Shown here one piece after another: positions 1-7,317 of a stretch of 12,266 nucleotides of DNA (positions are counted from its first letter, which is position 1; every line of letters starts with the position of its first letter). Location: the NCBI GenBank assembly GCA_031425695.1, contig JANPJV010000239.1, forward strand, positions 1 to 12,266, read 5' to 3'. The position numbers were made by a program, and so were the translations under genes. The notes below the pieces were generated by a model. The model was not told where the DNA came from. It saw only the letters and a list, made by a program, of their open reading frames with translations, and did no database searches. The DNA is from JANPJV01 sp031425695 (GTDB lineage Bacteria > Pseudomonadota > Gammaproteobacteria > Xanthomonadales > SZUA-5).

Positions 1-44
1 CGCTGCTCCGGCAGCGCCCGCAAATTGATCGCTGCATCGCGCAT
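1..44 (-). CDS. 5' end of a DUF1778/TacA-like antitoxin gene, cut by left edge
   Basis: The minus strand reads MRDAAINLRALPEQR from an ATG at 44-42 and then leaves the window, so only about 14 codons are visible. The start is well supported: a perfect GGAGG (minus strand, 54-50) lies 5 nt before the ATG. From memory of the family, the phrase 'INLRALPEQR' resembles the N-terminus of DUF1778 ribbon-helix-helix antitoxins, which bind DNA as dimers and neutralise a GNAT acetyltransferase toxin encoded just downstream. The toxin, if present, would lie outside the window to the left. With so few residues the family call is tentative; that a gene starts here is much firmer. Confidence 0.55.
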   Translation of the reverse strand, partial: MRDAAINLRALPEQ

Positions 45-60
45 CGGTACCTCCGTTGCA

Positions 61-75
61 TGTACAGTGGATACA
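61..75 (-). promoter_or_regulatory. possible operator upstream of the antitoxin-like gene
   Basis: A short dyad with TGTA/TACA arms (minus strand TGTATCCACTGTACA) lies 17 bp upstream of the start codon at 44, where an autoregulating ribbon-helix-helix antitoxin would bind. A perfect TTGACA -35-like hexamer sits on the minus strand at 105-100, but the sequence 17 bp further on (GACGAT) is a poor -10. Seen: the dyad and the hexamer. Inferred: any regulatory role. Confidence 0.25.
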
Positions 76-147
76 CATCGTCCGCGACGGTGTAGCTGTT
101 GTCAACACGGCCTGCCAGTTGGTTCAGCCAAACTGATGCAAGGAGTG

Positions 148-183
148 GGTGTCCCAAATTCGGTCGGTGTCCCAAATTCAGTC
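148..183. repeat. two tandem 18-bp repeats, GGTGTCCCAAATTC type
   Basis: Positions 148-165 and 166-183 are consecutive copies of an 18-bp unit that differ at one base. The TGTCCC core recurs in the same orientation near 447 (as TGTCCA), 1782 (TGTCCT) and 2274 (TGTCCCC). Such short C-rich words commonly scatter around REP-associated transposase remnants in Xanthomonadales, and one such remnant lies at 1788. The rest of 45-616 holds no convincing gene: the ORFs there have no domain-like sequence or clear start signals. Confidence 0.6.
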
Positions 184-393
184 GCTGGCGTTGGCTATTG
201 TCCACTTGCGCCAGTTAGAACATTCCCGCCGAAATCTTCAGTGCTTCGATCTCTTCCGTCGTCGGCAACAGACGCTGCCAGACGCTGCGGAGCGACTGCC
301 GCGTTTGCGCCGGTCGCTAGATGCGTGTTCTCGTCTTTGTCCCACCGAGTTCGCGCCGGCCGTTAGGTAAGTGTCCTTGTTTCTGCGAATCAA

Positions 394-455
394 GGATTGG
401 ATGCCCAGACCTGAACGGTCAGACTGCGGTGGAAACGGATTGGATGTCCAAAACC
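394..455. repeat. degenerate pair of GGATTGGATG(C/T)CCA words
   Basis: The 14-base word GGATTGGATG(C/T)CCA occurs at 394-407 and again at 437-450, within the gene-free stretch left of the cold-shock gene. It may be a decayed repeat pair. No function is visible. Confidence 0.35.
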
Positions 456-571
456 AAGCACAGAACAAGCAGCAGCGACGCATCCGATCGCGAGGATTGA
501 CGCGCTCGGCGACGGCACCATCGCGTGAGATCAGGCCCGGTGTGCCCGGACGACGAGGCGGGTCAGACCGC

Positions 572-587
572 GACGATCAAGATCGTC
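572..587. repeat. short perfect inverted repeat, 7-bp arms
   Basis: GACGATC and GATCGTC arms are separated by AA, about 30 bp past the stop codon of the minus-strand cold-shock gene. No T-run follows on the minus strand, so it is not a typical rho-independent terminator. It could be a protein-binding dyad or chance. Confidence 0.3.
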
Positions 588-616
588 ACTTCGGCCTTGC
601 CCGAACGCGCACCTGC

Positions 617-1567
617 CTAACTCTGCTTGACGCTAACGGCCACCATCCCTTTTTTGCCTCGTTCCTTGTCAAAGGTGACGGTGTCACCTTGCCGGATGCA
701 GTCGATCAGGCCCGACACATGCACAAAAATTTCTTCGTTGGTGGCGTGGTCCACGATCAAGCCAAACCCCTTGGCGGAATTGAAGAACTTGACGGTGCCG
801 GAGTGCATGCCGCAAAACCCCTTCACCGCTGCGTGATTGGCGAACTTGACAGGAGCCGTGAATCGACCGTGGGGTGTCGCTCCCCACAGGTTCAGCACTG
901 ACTGCGCAGTTCTCGGCGCAGCAGACTTCGACGCTGCCTCGGTCACATTGCTGCATGGGTCTGTTGAAGGCGCCGGCGTGGCCGGAGGAGTCGGGGTCGG
1001 TGGTTTGGCCGGAACCGGAGCGGGAGGCGGCGTGGCGACCACCTGCGGCGCAACGGTTGGCGCGGGCGGCGGCGGCGGCTTTGTAGCCTCCGGCTTCGTC
1101 CCAGCGTCCCCGCTGGGTGCATCGTCGGCCAGGCTTCCGTTGTCGATCAGATCGCTCGCCGCTTCCTCGCTGTCGGCCGTATCCAGCAGCCCGGAGTCCT
1201 CGGAAGCGTCGGCGTCAATGCCGGATTCGTCGGCCAGATCGCCTTCGTCGCTTTCGTCAGCAAACGCATCTTCCGCTTCCTCTTCCTCCTCCGGCCCATC
1301 GGCCACTTCGTTGCCCTCGGCCTCGGACGCCTGGCTGATGCCAGCGTCATCCTCGGCCGTCTCGCCCTCTGCGGCTAGTTCGTCGGCAACAGACTCATCG
1401 TCCAATTCCGCCGTGCCGGCTTCGTCGCCAAAGGCCTCATCAGCGCTGGCGGACTCCTCGCTCAGCTGCATTTCGTCGTCTTCGCTGCCGGAATCATCCT
1501 GGGCCCAGGCCAGGGGCGCGAGACATGATCCCAGCAACATCACGATCAGCGCGGTCTTCTTGAGCAC
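617..1567 (-). CDS. exported acidic/proline-rich protein with C-terminal cold-shock domain
   Basis: The protein has 316 residues if it starts at GTG 1567, which is preceded by AAAGGAA 7 nt upstream. The longer open frame back to 1714 has no signal-like sequence, so the GTG is preferred. Residues 1-23 form a signal peptide (KK, then TALIVMLLGSCLAPLAWA) with likely cleavage after AWA. LGSC at 12-15 is also a weak lipobox, so a lipoprotein is possible. Residues 24-155 are very rich in Asp, Glu, Ser and Ala; residues 157-200 are Pro-rich. Residues 256-316 are a cold-shock (OB-fold) domain with SGTVKFFN, the RNP1-like KGFGLIVD and the RNP2-like IFVHVS, which normally bind single-stranded RNA or DNA. 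An envelope location is odd for such a domain. The acidic part resembles a disordered spacer. The domain call is firm; the role is unknown. Confidence 0.82.
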   Translation of the reverse strand: MLKKTALIVMLLGSCLAPLAWAQDDSGSEDDEMQLSEESASADEAFGDEAGTAELDDESVADELAAEGETAEDDAGISQASEAEGNEVADGPEEEEEAEDAFADESDEGDLADESGIDADASEDSGLLDTADSEEAASDLIDNGSLADDAPSGDAGTKPEATKPPPPPAPTVAPQVVATPPPAPVPAKPPTPTPPATPAPSTDPCSNVTEAASKSAAPRTAQSVLNLWGATPHGRFTAPVKFANHAAVKGFCGMHSGTVKFFNSAKGFGLIVDHATNEEIFVHVSGLIDCIRQGDTVTFDKERGKKGMVAVSVKQS

Positions 1568-1787
1568 GGACGATTCCTTTGTATGAGGGTCTGGAAGTGA
1601 GTCTGCGACCCGATGATGCGCCGAGCGCGAGCGCGGGCGAAATGGGCAAATTTGGCGTCCAACCAGACTTCCACGACTGAACCGGGGCGACCATGCTGTC
1701 CGCCCAGGTTCCATCGCATCGCACCTGTCGCCAGATTCGTCCCGGCGCTTCCGACCGTCCGAAACTTTAGTTCCCGGTGTCCTGACC

Positions 1788-2255
1788 GTGAGCCAGACGA
1801 ACCATCTTGAGCTGCTAGACCAAACCGGTAGGAAAATTCACCCCGGCAAGCGCGGCACGATCACCGGACCGCCACCAGCCGCGCTCGCGCACATTGGATA
1901 CACACCCGATCGCTGGAGGCGCCAAGTGCTTGCCGTCGGCTCGGACTGCTACCGCGCCATCGGAGGCGCTGAGGCATTGGTAGACAAAGCTGCCGAGATT
2001 GGCCAGAGATGGCTCCGCGGCATCGGAATCGCGCGCGCTCTGAAGACCGCGACCGACTTACCTTGCACGGCTGTCCAGGCCCACCGCCCGGCATCCGCCC
2101 GCCTTGCGCGCATGATTGAAATCCGTACAAGCGCCGAACGGCCAACCCGCATCACGCCTTCCGCTGAACCTCACCTTCGCAACCTACGGATCCGGGAGCG
2201 CTCTGGGCGGCAACCGTTCCTATCAGACGGCGCTACGGGCAGCTGCCATTCCTAG
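1788..2255 (+). pseudogene. degraded C-terminal tail of a REP-associated (Y1-type) transposase
   Basis: From about residue 6 to 85 the frame reads like the C-terminal region that follows the Y1 catalytic domain in REP-associated transposases, with words such as LLDQTGRKIHPGKRG, ALAHIGYTPDRW and GQRWLRGIGIARAL. The N-terminal catalytic part with the HUH motif and the nucleophilic Tyr is absent upstream, where the frame holds nothing recognisable. The last 70 residues look like run-on translation. There is no good Shine-Dalgarno before the GTG at 1788. I therefore call it a transposase relic rather than a working gene. The C-rich repeats at 148-183 and 2276-2325 fit such an element. Family assignment is from memory of the tail sequence and is moderately sure. 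Confidence 0.5.
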
Positions 2256-2275
2256 ACACTGATTTTTTCGACTGT

Positions 2276-2325
2276 CCCCGGTTCTTGCCCGTTCCCCGGT
2301 TCTTGCCCGTCCCCGGTTCTTGCCC
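2276..2325. repeat. three tandem 17-18 bp repeats, CCCCGGTTCTTGCCCGT
   Basis: Three head-to-tail copies start at 2276, 2294 and 2311, the first with one extra T and the last incomplete. They directly follow the transposase relic and begin within a TGTCCCC word. This resembles the short repeats found at the borders of REP-type elements. The surrounding stretch 2256-2666 holds no convincing gene; it turns noticeably more AT-rich from about 2380 to 2530. Confidence 0.65.
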
Positions 2326-2666
2326 CGTTTTGTCCGTCTCGATCGAGAGAATCCCGACTGTCATGGGTCTCCTCCCGTACTTCTCCTCGCTTCCAAATCT
2401 CCGCGGACTTTGGCTCACCAAATCTCGTATCGCTTAATTCATATAGGCGGATACCTGTGCGCTTTTACGTTAAGTTGTGCCTTCAAACGCTTGATGCAAC
2501 TACGTTCTCTAATTGTTCTCCAGACCTGAACAGTGGACGCGCTGCTTGCTTCACGGCGCCGTCACACGCAGCTGCCACCACCATATCTTGTAGAATTTGC
2601 GAAGGGAACTACTACATCTAGTACGAGCGTGCCGAAAGCACGACGTGTACTTCGGGGAGAAGTCAA

Positions 2667-3083
2667 ATGAAATGGTGCAAATTTCTTTTGGTCATGCTGC
2701 TGTGCACGAGTGGGAGCGGGAACGCGTTTCAGATCCTGCCCAGGGTGAGCGACGTTGACAGCAAGCTTGCGAAGCACAGCGGCAGCGCCCGAATCTTGCG
2801 CATCGAGCAGTACGTCGTCGCCGCTATTGCGATGCTCAAAGGCCCGGTACATGAGTCCATTACGCTCGCTGCATTGGACTGTGTCGTTGAAAGGGGTAGC
2901 GAGGCTGATTGTGTAACTCCTGAAAACGTCACCAGGCAAAGGATGATCTTGTACGGCGTGCGATGGCCGGACGATCCGCCATTTTTGCCCGAGTTTTCGC
3001 CGTCACTCAAATCGATAGGCTGTTTGAACCATGATTCTGGGATCAGGAAGGGGTCGTCCGCAGTGGGCGCAGACGTCTCTTGA
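2667..3083 (+). pseudogene. secreted hypothetical protein, truncated at the hsdS junction
   Basis: Start ATG 2667 has a GGGGAG 7 nt upstream. Residues 1-20 are a signal peptide (MKWCKFLLVMLLCTSGSGNA). The mature part contains HESITLAALDCV and YGVRWPDDPPF; I do not recognise the family with confidence. The native part probably ends near residue 121 (about 3028). From there the frame runs through the antisense of hsdS codons (NHDSGIRKGSSAVGADVS) to a chance stop at 3083. So this looks like the 5' portion of a longer exported protein whose 3' end was lost when it was joined to hsdS. It may still be translated as a 138-residue product. The HE-x-IT word could be part of a metal site, but that is a guess. 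Confidence 0.55.
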
Positions 3084-3286
3084 CGGCGGGATCGACCTTC
3101 ACCGATAGACCGTTCTTGTTCCTCCCGGATTCGGGCGAGTAGCTGAGTCGCTGGTTCGTCGTCGGGATTCTGGGCAACAAGCTTTCCCTGCACCGCGAGC
3201 CTTAACACCAACTCCCGCAACTTCCCCACCGCCCCCGGAATCTTCGCCAATACCTCAAACTTCTCAAAAAACGTCTCCAGCCTCAT
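2729..3286 (-). pseudogene. hsdS: type I restriction specificity subunit HsdS, N-terminal remnant only
   Basis: The ATG at 3286 overlaps the hsdM stop as ATGA, so the gene is translationally coupled at the end of the hsdRMS operon. Residues 1-86 match the usual HsdS N-terminal segment, including LRELVLRLAVQGKLV and an ARIREEQER helix, ending in FLIPESW. In complete HsdS proteins a PxxW motif like this leads into the first target-recognition domain. Here the following sequence (FKQPIDLSDG onward) is the antisense of the secreted-protein gene, so native hsdS stops near 3029. Both target-recognition domains and the conserved central helix are missing; normal HsdS has about 400-600 residues. The frame runs on to 2729 without meaning. 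The product should not be able to direct DNA recognition alone. Confidence 0.75.
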
Positions 3287-4758
3287 TCCACCACTCCAGC
3301 GCTCTCCATCAGCGCCCGATACAACTCATCCTTCAACTTCGCCCGCGTCTCGGCAATCTGCGCCAGGAGCTTCTCGTACTCCATCAGCAAGTGCTCGACA
3401 TCCTGCGGCCCATCGTCTGAGCGGTGCGGATTCTTCAGATCGAGGTTGTAGTTTCCCGCCTTGATCGTTTCGATGGAAACCCGCCAAGCCTGCTCGTTCT
3501 CAACGCGCGCCTGAAACCCATCGCGTTCCTCGCCCCACCACGCGCGCTCGCCTTCGAATTCCTCGATGCGAATCGGCTTGCCCTTGTTGTAGCTCTTGGC
3601 GCCGGGCGGATACGGATGCTCGTAGTACCAGACGTTGGTGGTCGGCGTTCCTTTGGTGAAGAACAGGAGATTGGTGCGAATGTCCGTGTATGGACTGAAG
3701 ACGTGCTTCGGTAGGCGGACCATTGTGTGCAAATTGCACTCGGTCAGCAGGGATTCCTTAATTCGCGTTTTAATCCCTTCGCCGAAGAGCGTGCCGTCGG
3801 GCAGCACGAGGCCGGCGCGGCCGCCGGGTTTGAGCAACTTCATCAGTAGCACGAGGAAGAGATCGGCGGTCTCGCGGGTTCGGAATTCGGCGGGGAAGTT
3901 GGATTCGATGCCGTCTTCTTCCATGCCGCCGAACGGCGGGTTGGTGACGATCACATCCACACGTTCCTTCGGGCTCCAGTCGCGCAGGGGGCGGGCGAGG
4001 GTGTTGTCGTGGCGGACGTTGGAGGGAACGTCGATGCCGTGCAGCAAGAGGTTCGTCATGCACAGGACGTGGGGCAAGTGTTTCTTTTCGATACCGGCAA
4101 AGCAGTCCTGGATGAAACGCTCGTCGGCTTCCGTGGTCGCCTGTTTGCGCAAGTATTCGATTGCGCAGACGAGGAAGCCGCCGGTGCCGCAGGCGGGGTC
4201 GAGCAGGGTTTCGCCGAGGCGTGGATTGACCTGTTCGACGATGAACTGCGTAACCGCGCGCGGGGTGTAGAACTCGCCCGCGTTGCCCGCGGATTGCAGG
4301 TCCTTGAGCAGCTTCTCGTAGATGTCACCAAACATGTGGCGGTCGTCGGAGGCGTTGAAGTCGATGCCGTTGATCTTGTTGATCACCTGGCGCATCAACG
4401 TGCCGTTCTTCATGTAGTTGTTGGCGTCCTCGAACGCCATGCGGATCAGCGCGGCATTCTTGTCGGATCCGGCGGTCAGGCGCTTGAGGCGCGGTAGCAA
4501 GGTGTTGTTGACGAAATCGAGCAGCTTTTCGCCAGTGTCGCCTTCTTCGTCTGTTGCCCAGTTGGACCAGCGCAGATGGTCGGGTAGCGGCGATACATAG
4601 TGGTCGCGAATCAGTTCGAGTTCTTTCTCGCGGTCGTCAAAGATCTTGAGGAAGAACATCCAGCCGAGTTGTTCCAGGCGCTGCGCGTCGCCGTAAGTGC
4701 CGGCGTCCTTGCGCATGATGTCCTGGATGGTTTTGACGATATTGGAAACGTTGGGCAC
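3283..4758 (-). CDS. hsdM: type I restriction-modification DNA methyltransferase subunit HsdM
   Basis: The 491-residue protein starts at GTG 4758, three bases after the hsdR stop, which suggests translational coupling. Residues 5-150 form the HsdM N-terminal helical domain. GEFYTPRAV (161-169) marks the start of the methyltransferase domain. The SAM-binding motif I is DPACGTGG (187-194), and the catalytic motif IV is NPPFGG (273-278), typical of N6-adenine methylation. The length and motif order are normal and no frame break is seen. It acts in the cytoplasm as M2S1 with HsdS, or R2M2S1 for restriction, methylating adenines in the bipartite target chosen by HsdS. Since the hsdS copy next to it is broken, it needs an S subunit from elsewhere to work. 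Confidence 0.95.
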   Translation of the reverse strand: MPNVSNIVKTIQDIMRKDAGTYGDAQRLEQLGWMFFLKIFDDREKELELIRDHYVSPLPDHLRWSNWATDEEGDTGEKLLDFVNNTLLPRLKRLTAGSDKNAALIRMAFEDANNYMKNGTLMRQVINKINGIDFNASDDRHMFGDIYEKLLKDLQSAGNAGEFYTPRAVTQFIVEQVNPRLGETLLDPACGTGGFLVCAIEYLRKQATTEADERFIQDCFAGIEKKHLPHVLCMTNLLLHGIDVPSNVRHDNTLARPLRDWSPKERVDVIVTNPPFGGMEEDGIESNFPAEFRTRETADLFLVLLMKLLKPGGRAGLVLPDGTLFGEGIKTRIKESLLTECNLHTMVRLPKHVFSPYTDIRTNLLFFTKGTPTTNVWYYEHPYPPGAKSYNKGKPIRIEEFEGERAWWGEERDGFQARVENEQAWRVSIETIKAGNYNLDLKNPHRSDDGPQDVEHLLMEYEKLLAQIAETRAKLKDELYRALMESAGVVE

Positions 4759-4761
4759 GGA

Positions 4762-7113
4762 TCAGGCGGCTCGCTGGTAAAGGGCGGTTTCGAGTTGGCG
4801 TACGGCGGCGAGATACGCCGGTTTGCCGCCGAACAGTTTGACGATCTCGGTCACGGTGCCAAGCTTGCGGAATGGGTCGACGTTTAGGATATCCAGGGTT
4901 TCGACGCTTCCGATGCCGCTGTGAGCGTACTTCTGCAGCAAGGCGTTGAGGACCTCGCGTGCCTTGTCGCCGTACTTGGCGAAGACATTGCGCTTGACCA
5001 CGCGCTCGGCGCGCTCGCGACGCGTGAGAGGTGGTGCATCGAAGGCCACATGGCACACGAGGTCGAAGGCGTCGTAGTCGCGGCCTACTTGGGCTGCGAG
5101 TTCGTCAAGGAATACGCCCTTCGCGGCCAGTTCGTCGAGGATCATCTGTTTGCGTTCGGCATCGTTCCAGACGGTCAGGAATTCGTCGAGTGAGGCGTAG
5201 GACTGGCGGACGGCCCTGCGCGAGAAATCCTTGAGCGATTCGGTAATCAGCTTGCCGTGCTCGTCTAGGTAGAGAACGCGCTCGGTGGCGACGCGCACTT
5301 CGACATCGCCGACGACGTAGCGCGTGCGCTTGTTGTCGGTCTTGTCGACGTCGTCGATGCCAATGTCGGCGGGTTCGGGCTGATCGGTGCAGTCCGGCTC
5401 GTCGGGCGGGACTACCGTCTCTTCCTCGACGGGCTCGTAGATCTGCACGGGCTCCCCATCGAAGTCTGGATCCGCGAACAGCGCGGTCGCGCGCCGAAAA
5501 TCCATGATCGTGAAGTAGAGCTTGTTGTAGTCCTCGTTGATGCGCGTGCCGCGGCCGATGATCTGCTTGAACTCCGTCATCGAGCCGATGCTGCGGTCGA
5601 GGACGATCAGGTGGCAGGTCTGCGCGTCGACGCCAGTGCTCATCAGGCGCGAGGTGCAGGCGATCACGGGATAGGTCTTTTCCGGATCGATGAAGTTGTC
5701 GAGCTGCGCCTTGCCCTCGTCGTTGTCGCCGGTGATGCGCATCACGTACTTGGAATTCGCGGCGGCGAGATCGGGGTTCGCGTTGACCAGTGCCTGACGC
5801 ATGCGCTCGGCGTGGTCGATGTTTTCGCAGAAGACGATGGTCTTGGCGAAGCGGTCGGTCGCGCGCAGGAATTCGGTGATCTTGGCGGCAACGAGGTTCG
5901 TGCGCTTTTCAAGGATCAGGTGGCGGTCGTAGTCGCTGGTGTTGTATTCGCGATCTTCGATGTAGGTGCCGAACTTGTCGGTCTTGCCCCATTCCGGGCG
6001 CCAGCCGTCGAGGTCCTTGTCGAAGCCGATACGCACGACTTTGTACGGCGCGAGAAAGCCGTCGGAGATGCCCTGTTTCAGGGAGTAGGTGTAGAGCGGC
6101 TCGCCGAAGTACTCGATATTGGAGACGCTCTTGGTTTCTTTCGGTGTTGCGGTGAGGCCGATCTGCGTCGCAGTGGTGAAGTAATCGAGCACATGTCGCC
6201 AGGAGGCATCGTCCGCGGCACTGCCGCGATGACACTCGTCGATCACAACCAGATCGAAAAAGGTTGGCGAGAACTGCTTGTAAATGTTCTGGTCCTCAGC
6301 GGTACCGGTGACCGCCTGATACAGACACAAATAGATCTCGAACGACTTGTCGATCGTACGGTTCGTGATCTTCGTCATCGCTGTGCCGAACGGCTTGAAG
6401 TCGTTCGTCTTGGTCTGGTCGGCGAGGATGTTGCGGTCGACGAGGAACAGGATTCGCTTCTTCGCACCCGACTTCCATAGGCGCCAGATGATTTGAAAGG
6501 CGGTGTAGGTCTTGCCCGTGCCGGTCGCCATCACCAGCAGGATGCGGTCGGTCCCCTTGGCGATCGCGTCGACCGTGCGGTTGATCGCGATCTGCTGGTA
6601 GTAGCGCGGCATCCGCCGCGTGCCGTCGTCGTAGTACTCCTGGGTGGCGATTTCTTCCTGCGCTGGCGTCAGGCCTTTCCAGGAGCGGTAGCGGCTCCAA
6701 AGCTCGTCGGGGCTCGGAAACTCGTCGAGCGACAACTCCCGAGTTATCGTGCCGCTGGACTTGGTGCGATCGTGCTCGAGAAAGCCGTCACCGTTGCTGC
6801 TGTAGACGAACGGGACATCCAAAATCTCTGCGTAGCCGAGCGCCTGCTGCATGCCCGCGCCGACCGCGTGTGTGTTGTCCTTGGCTTCGACAATCGCGAG
6901 AGGCAGGTTCGGTTTGTACGACAGCAGGTAGTCGACCTTCTTCGCCTCACCACGCTTCACCGTCTTACCGCGCACCATGACTCGACCGCGAGTGAAGTAG
7001 ACCTCCTCGCGGATCTGGGTGTGCAGGTTCCATTTTTCATTGCTCGCACCGACAATTGCCGGCGTGATGAATTTGCTGCGAATGTCGGTTTCGGTGAGGG
7101 CTTTCTTGTTCAT
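4762..7113 (-). CDS. hsdR: type I restriction endonuclease subunit HsdR (EcoEI-like)
   Basis: The 783-residue protein has the type I R-subunit layout. The N-terminal PD-(D/E)xK nuclease shows D61 and E76-A-K78 (in VDYLL and IVEAKD). The SF2 translocase follows: Walker A ATGTGKT (196-202), DECH (292-295), TATP (321-324), then the second RecA-like lobe with STGVDAQ (492-498) and QIIGRGTR (517-524). Residues from about 600 to 780 fit the EcoEI-type C-terminal domain that contacts the methylase core. The length is normal for the EcoEI/EcoAI group. The start ATG has a GGAGAG about 11 nt upstream. All catalytic residues are present, so the subunit appears intact. It is the first gene of an hsdR-hsdM-hsdS operon and is divergent from the NYN gene. 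Confidence 0.95.
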   Translation of the reverse strand: MNKKALTETDIRSKFITPAIVGASNEKWNLHTQIREEVYFTRGRVMVRGKTVKRGEAKKVDYLLSYKPNLPLAIVEAKDNTHAVGAGMQQALGYAEILDVPFVYSSNGDGFLEHDRTKSSGTITRELSLDEFPSPDELWSRYRSWKGLTPAQEEIATQEYYDDGTRRMPRYYQQIAINRTVDAIAKGTDRILLVMATGTGKTYTAFQIIWRLWKSGAKKRILFLVDRNILADQTKTNDFKPFGTAMTKITNRTIDKSFEIYLCLYQAVTGTAEDQNIYKQFSPTFFDLVVIDECHRGSAADDASWRHVLDYFTTATQIGLTATPKETKSVSNIEYFGEPLYTYSLKQGISDGFLAPYKVVRIGFDKDLDGWRPEWGKTDKFGTYIEDREYNTSDYDRHLILEKRTNLVAAKITEFLRATDRFAKTIVFCENIDHAERMRQALVNANPDLAAANSKYVMRITGDNDEGKAQLDNFIDPEKTYPVIACTSRLMSTGVDAQTCHLIVLDRSIGSMTEFKQIIGRGTRINEDYNKLYFTIMDFRRATALFADPDFDGEPVQIYEPVEEETVVPPDEPDCTDQPEPADIGIDDVDKTDNKRTRYVVGDVEVRVATERVLYLDEHGKLITESLKDFSRRAVRQSYASLDEFLTVWNDAERKQMILDELAAKGVFLDELAAQVGRDYDAFDLVCHVAFDAPPLTRRERAERVVKRNVFAKYGDKAREVLNALLQKYAHSGIGSVETLDILNVDPFRKLGTVTEIVKLFGGKPAYLAAVRQLETALYQRAA

Positions 7114-7317
7114 GCCAACGCCACTCTCCGGGGTTCAGAGCATTGCCGAGGCCGAAGCAACAATGCAAGGAGCGGCGCACTGCAGGGCGGGAAAATGGCT
7201 TGGGCGGTTGGGGCCGGTGCGAGACTGGCACTCCGCGTTTTTTCTCCATTCCCCATTCGGGACGAAGCTTACGCAGACAGGTAGGATTCGAGAGGTCGCC
7301 GATCGAGTACGAGCAAC
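7114..7317. promoter_or_regulatory. divergent intergenic region between hsdR and the NYN gene
   Basis: This 204-bp gap must carry the 5' signals of both hsdR (leftward) and the NYN gene (rightward). I see no strong sigma-70 -35/-10 pair. The region includes a GCGTTTTTTCTCC tract near 7238. No convincing RNA or repeat is visible. Confidence 0.3.

Noticed and set aside
25..370. Plus-strand frames of 113 and 73 codons
   Set aside because: They cross the tandem repeat and the antitoxin-like start, and show no domain, ribosome site or coding-like pattern.
837..1586. 249-codon plus-strand frame rich in Ser and Ala
   Set aside because: It is the antisense of the acidic region of the cold-shock protein (Glu/Asp codons read backwards as Ser codons).
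2276..2325. Tandem repeats as a CRISPR array
   Set aside because: The units abut with no spacers and no cas genes are present.
2467..2515. Imperfect inverted repeat near ACGTTAAGTTG and CAACTACGTT
   Set aside because: Arms are short with gaps and there is no T-run or matching box pair; probably chance in an AT-richer stretch.
5611..7284. Two plus-strand frames of 289 and 263 codons
   Set aside because: Both are antisense to hsdR, whose catalytic motifs are unmistakable.
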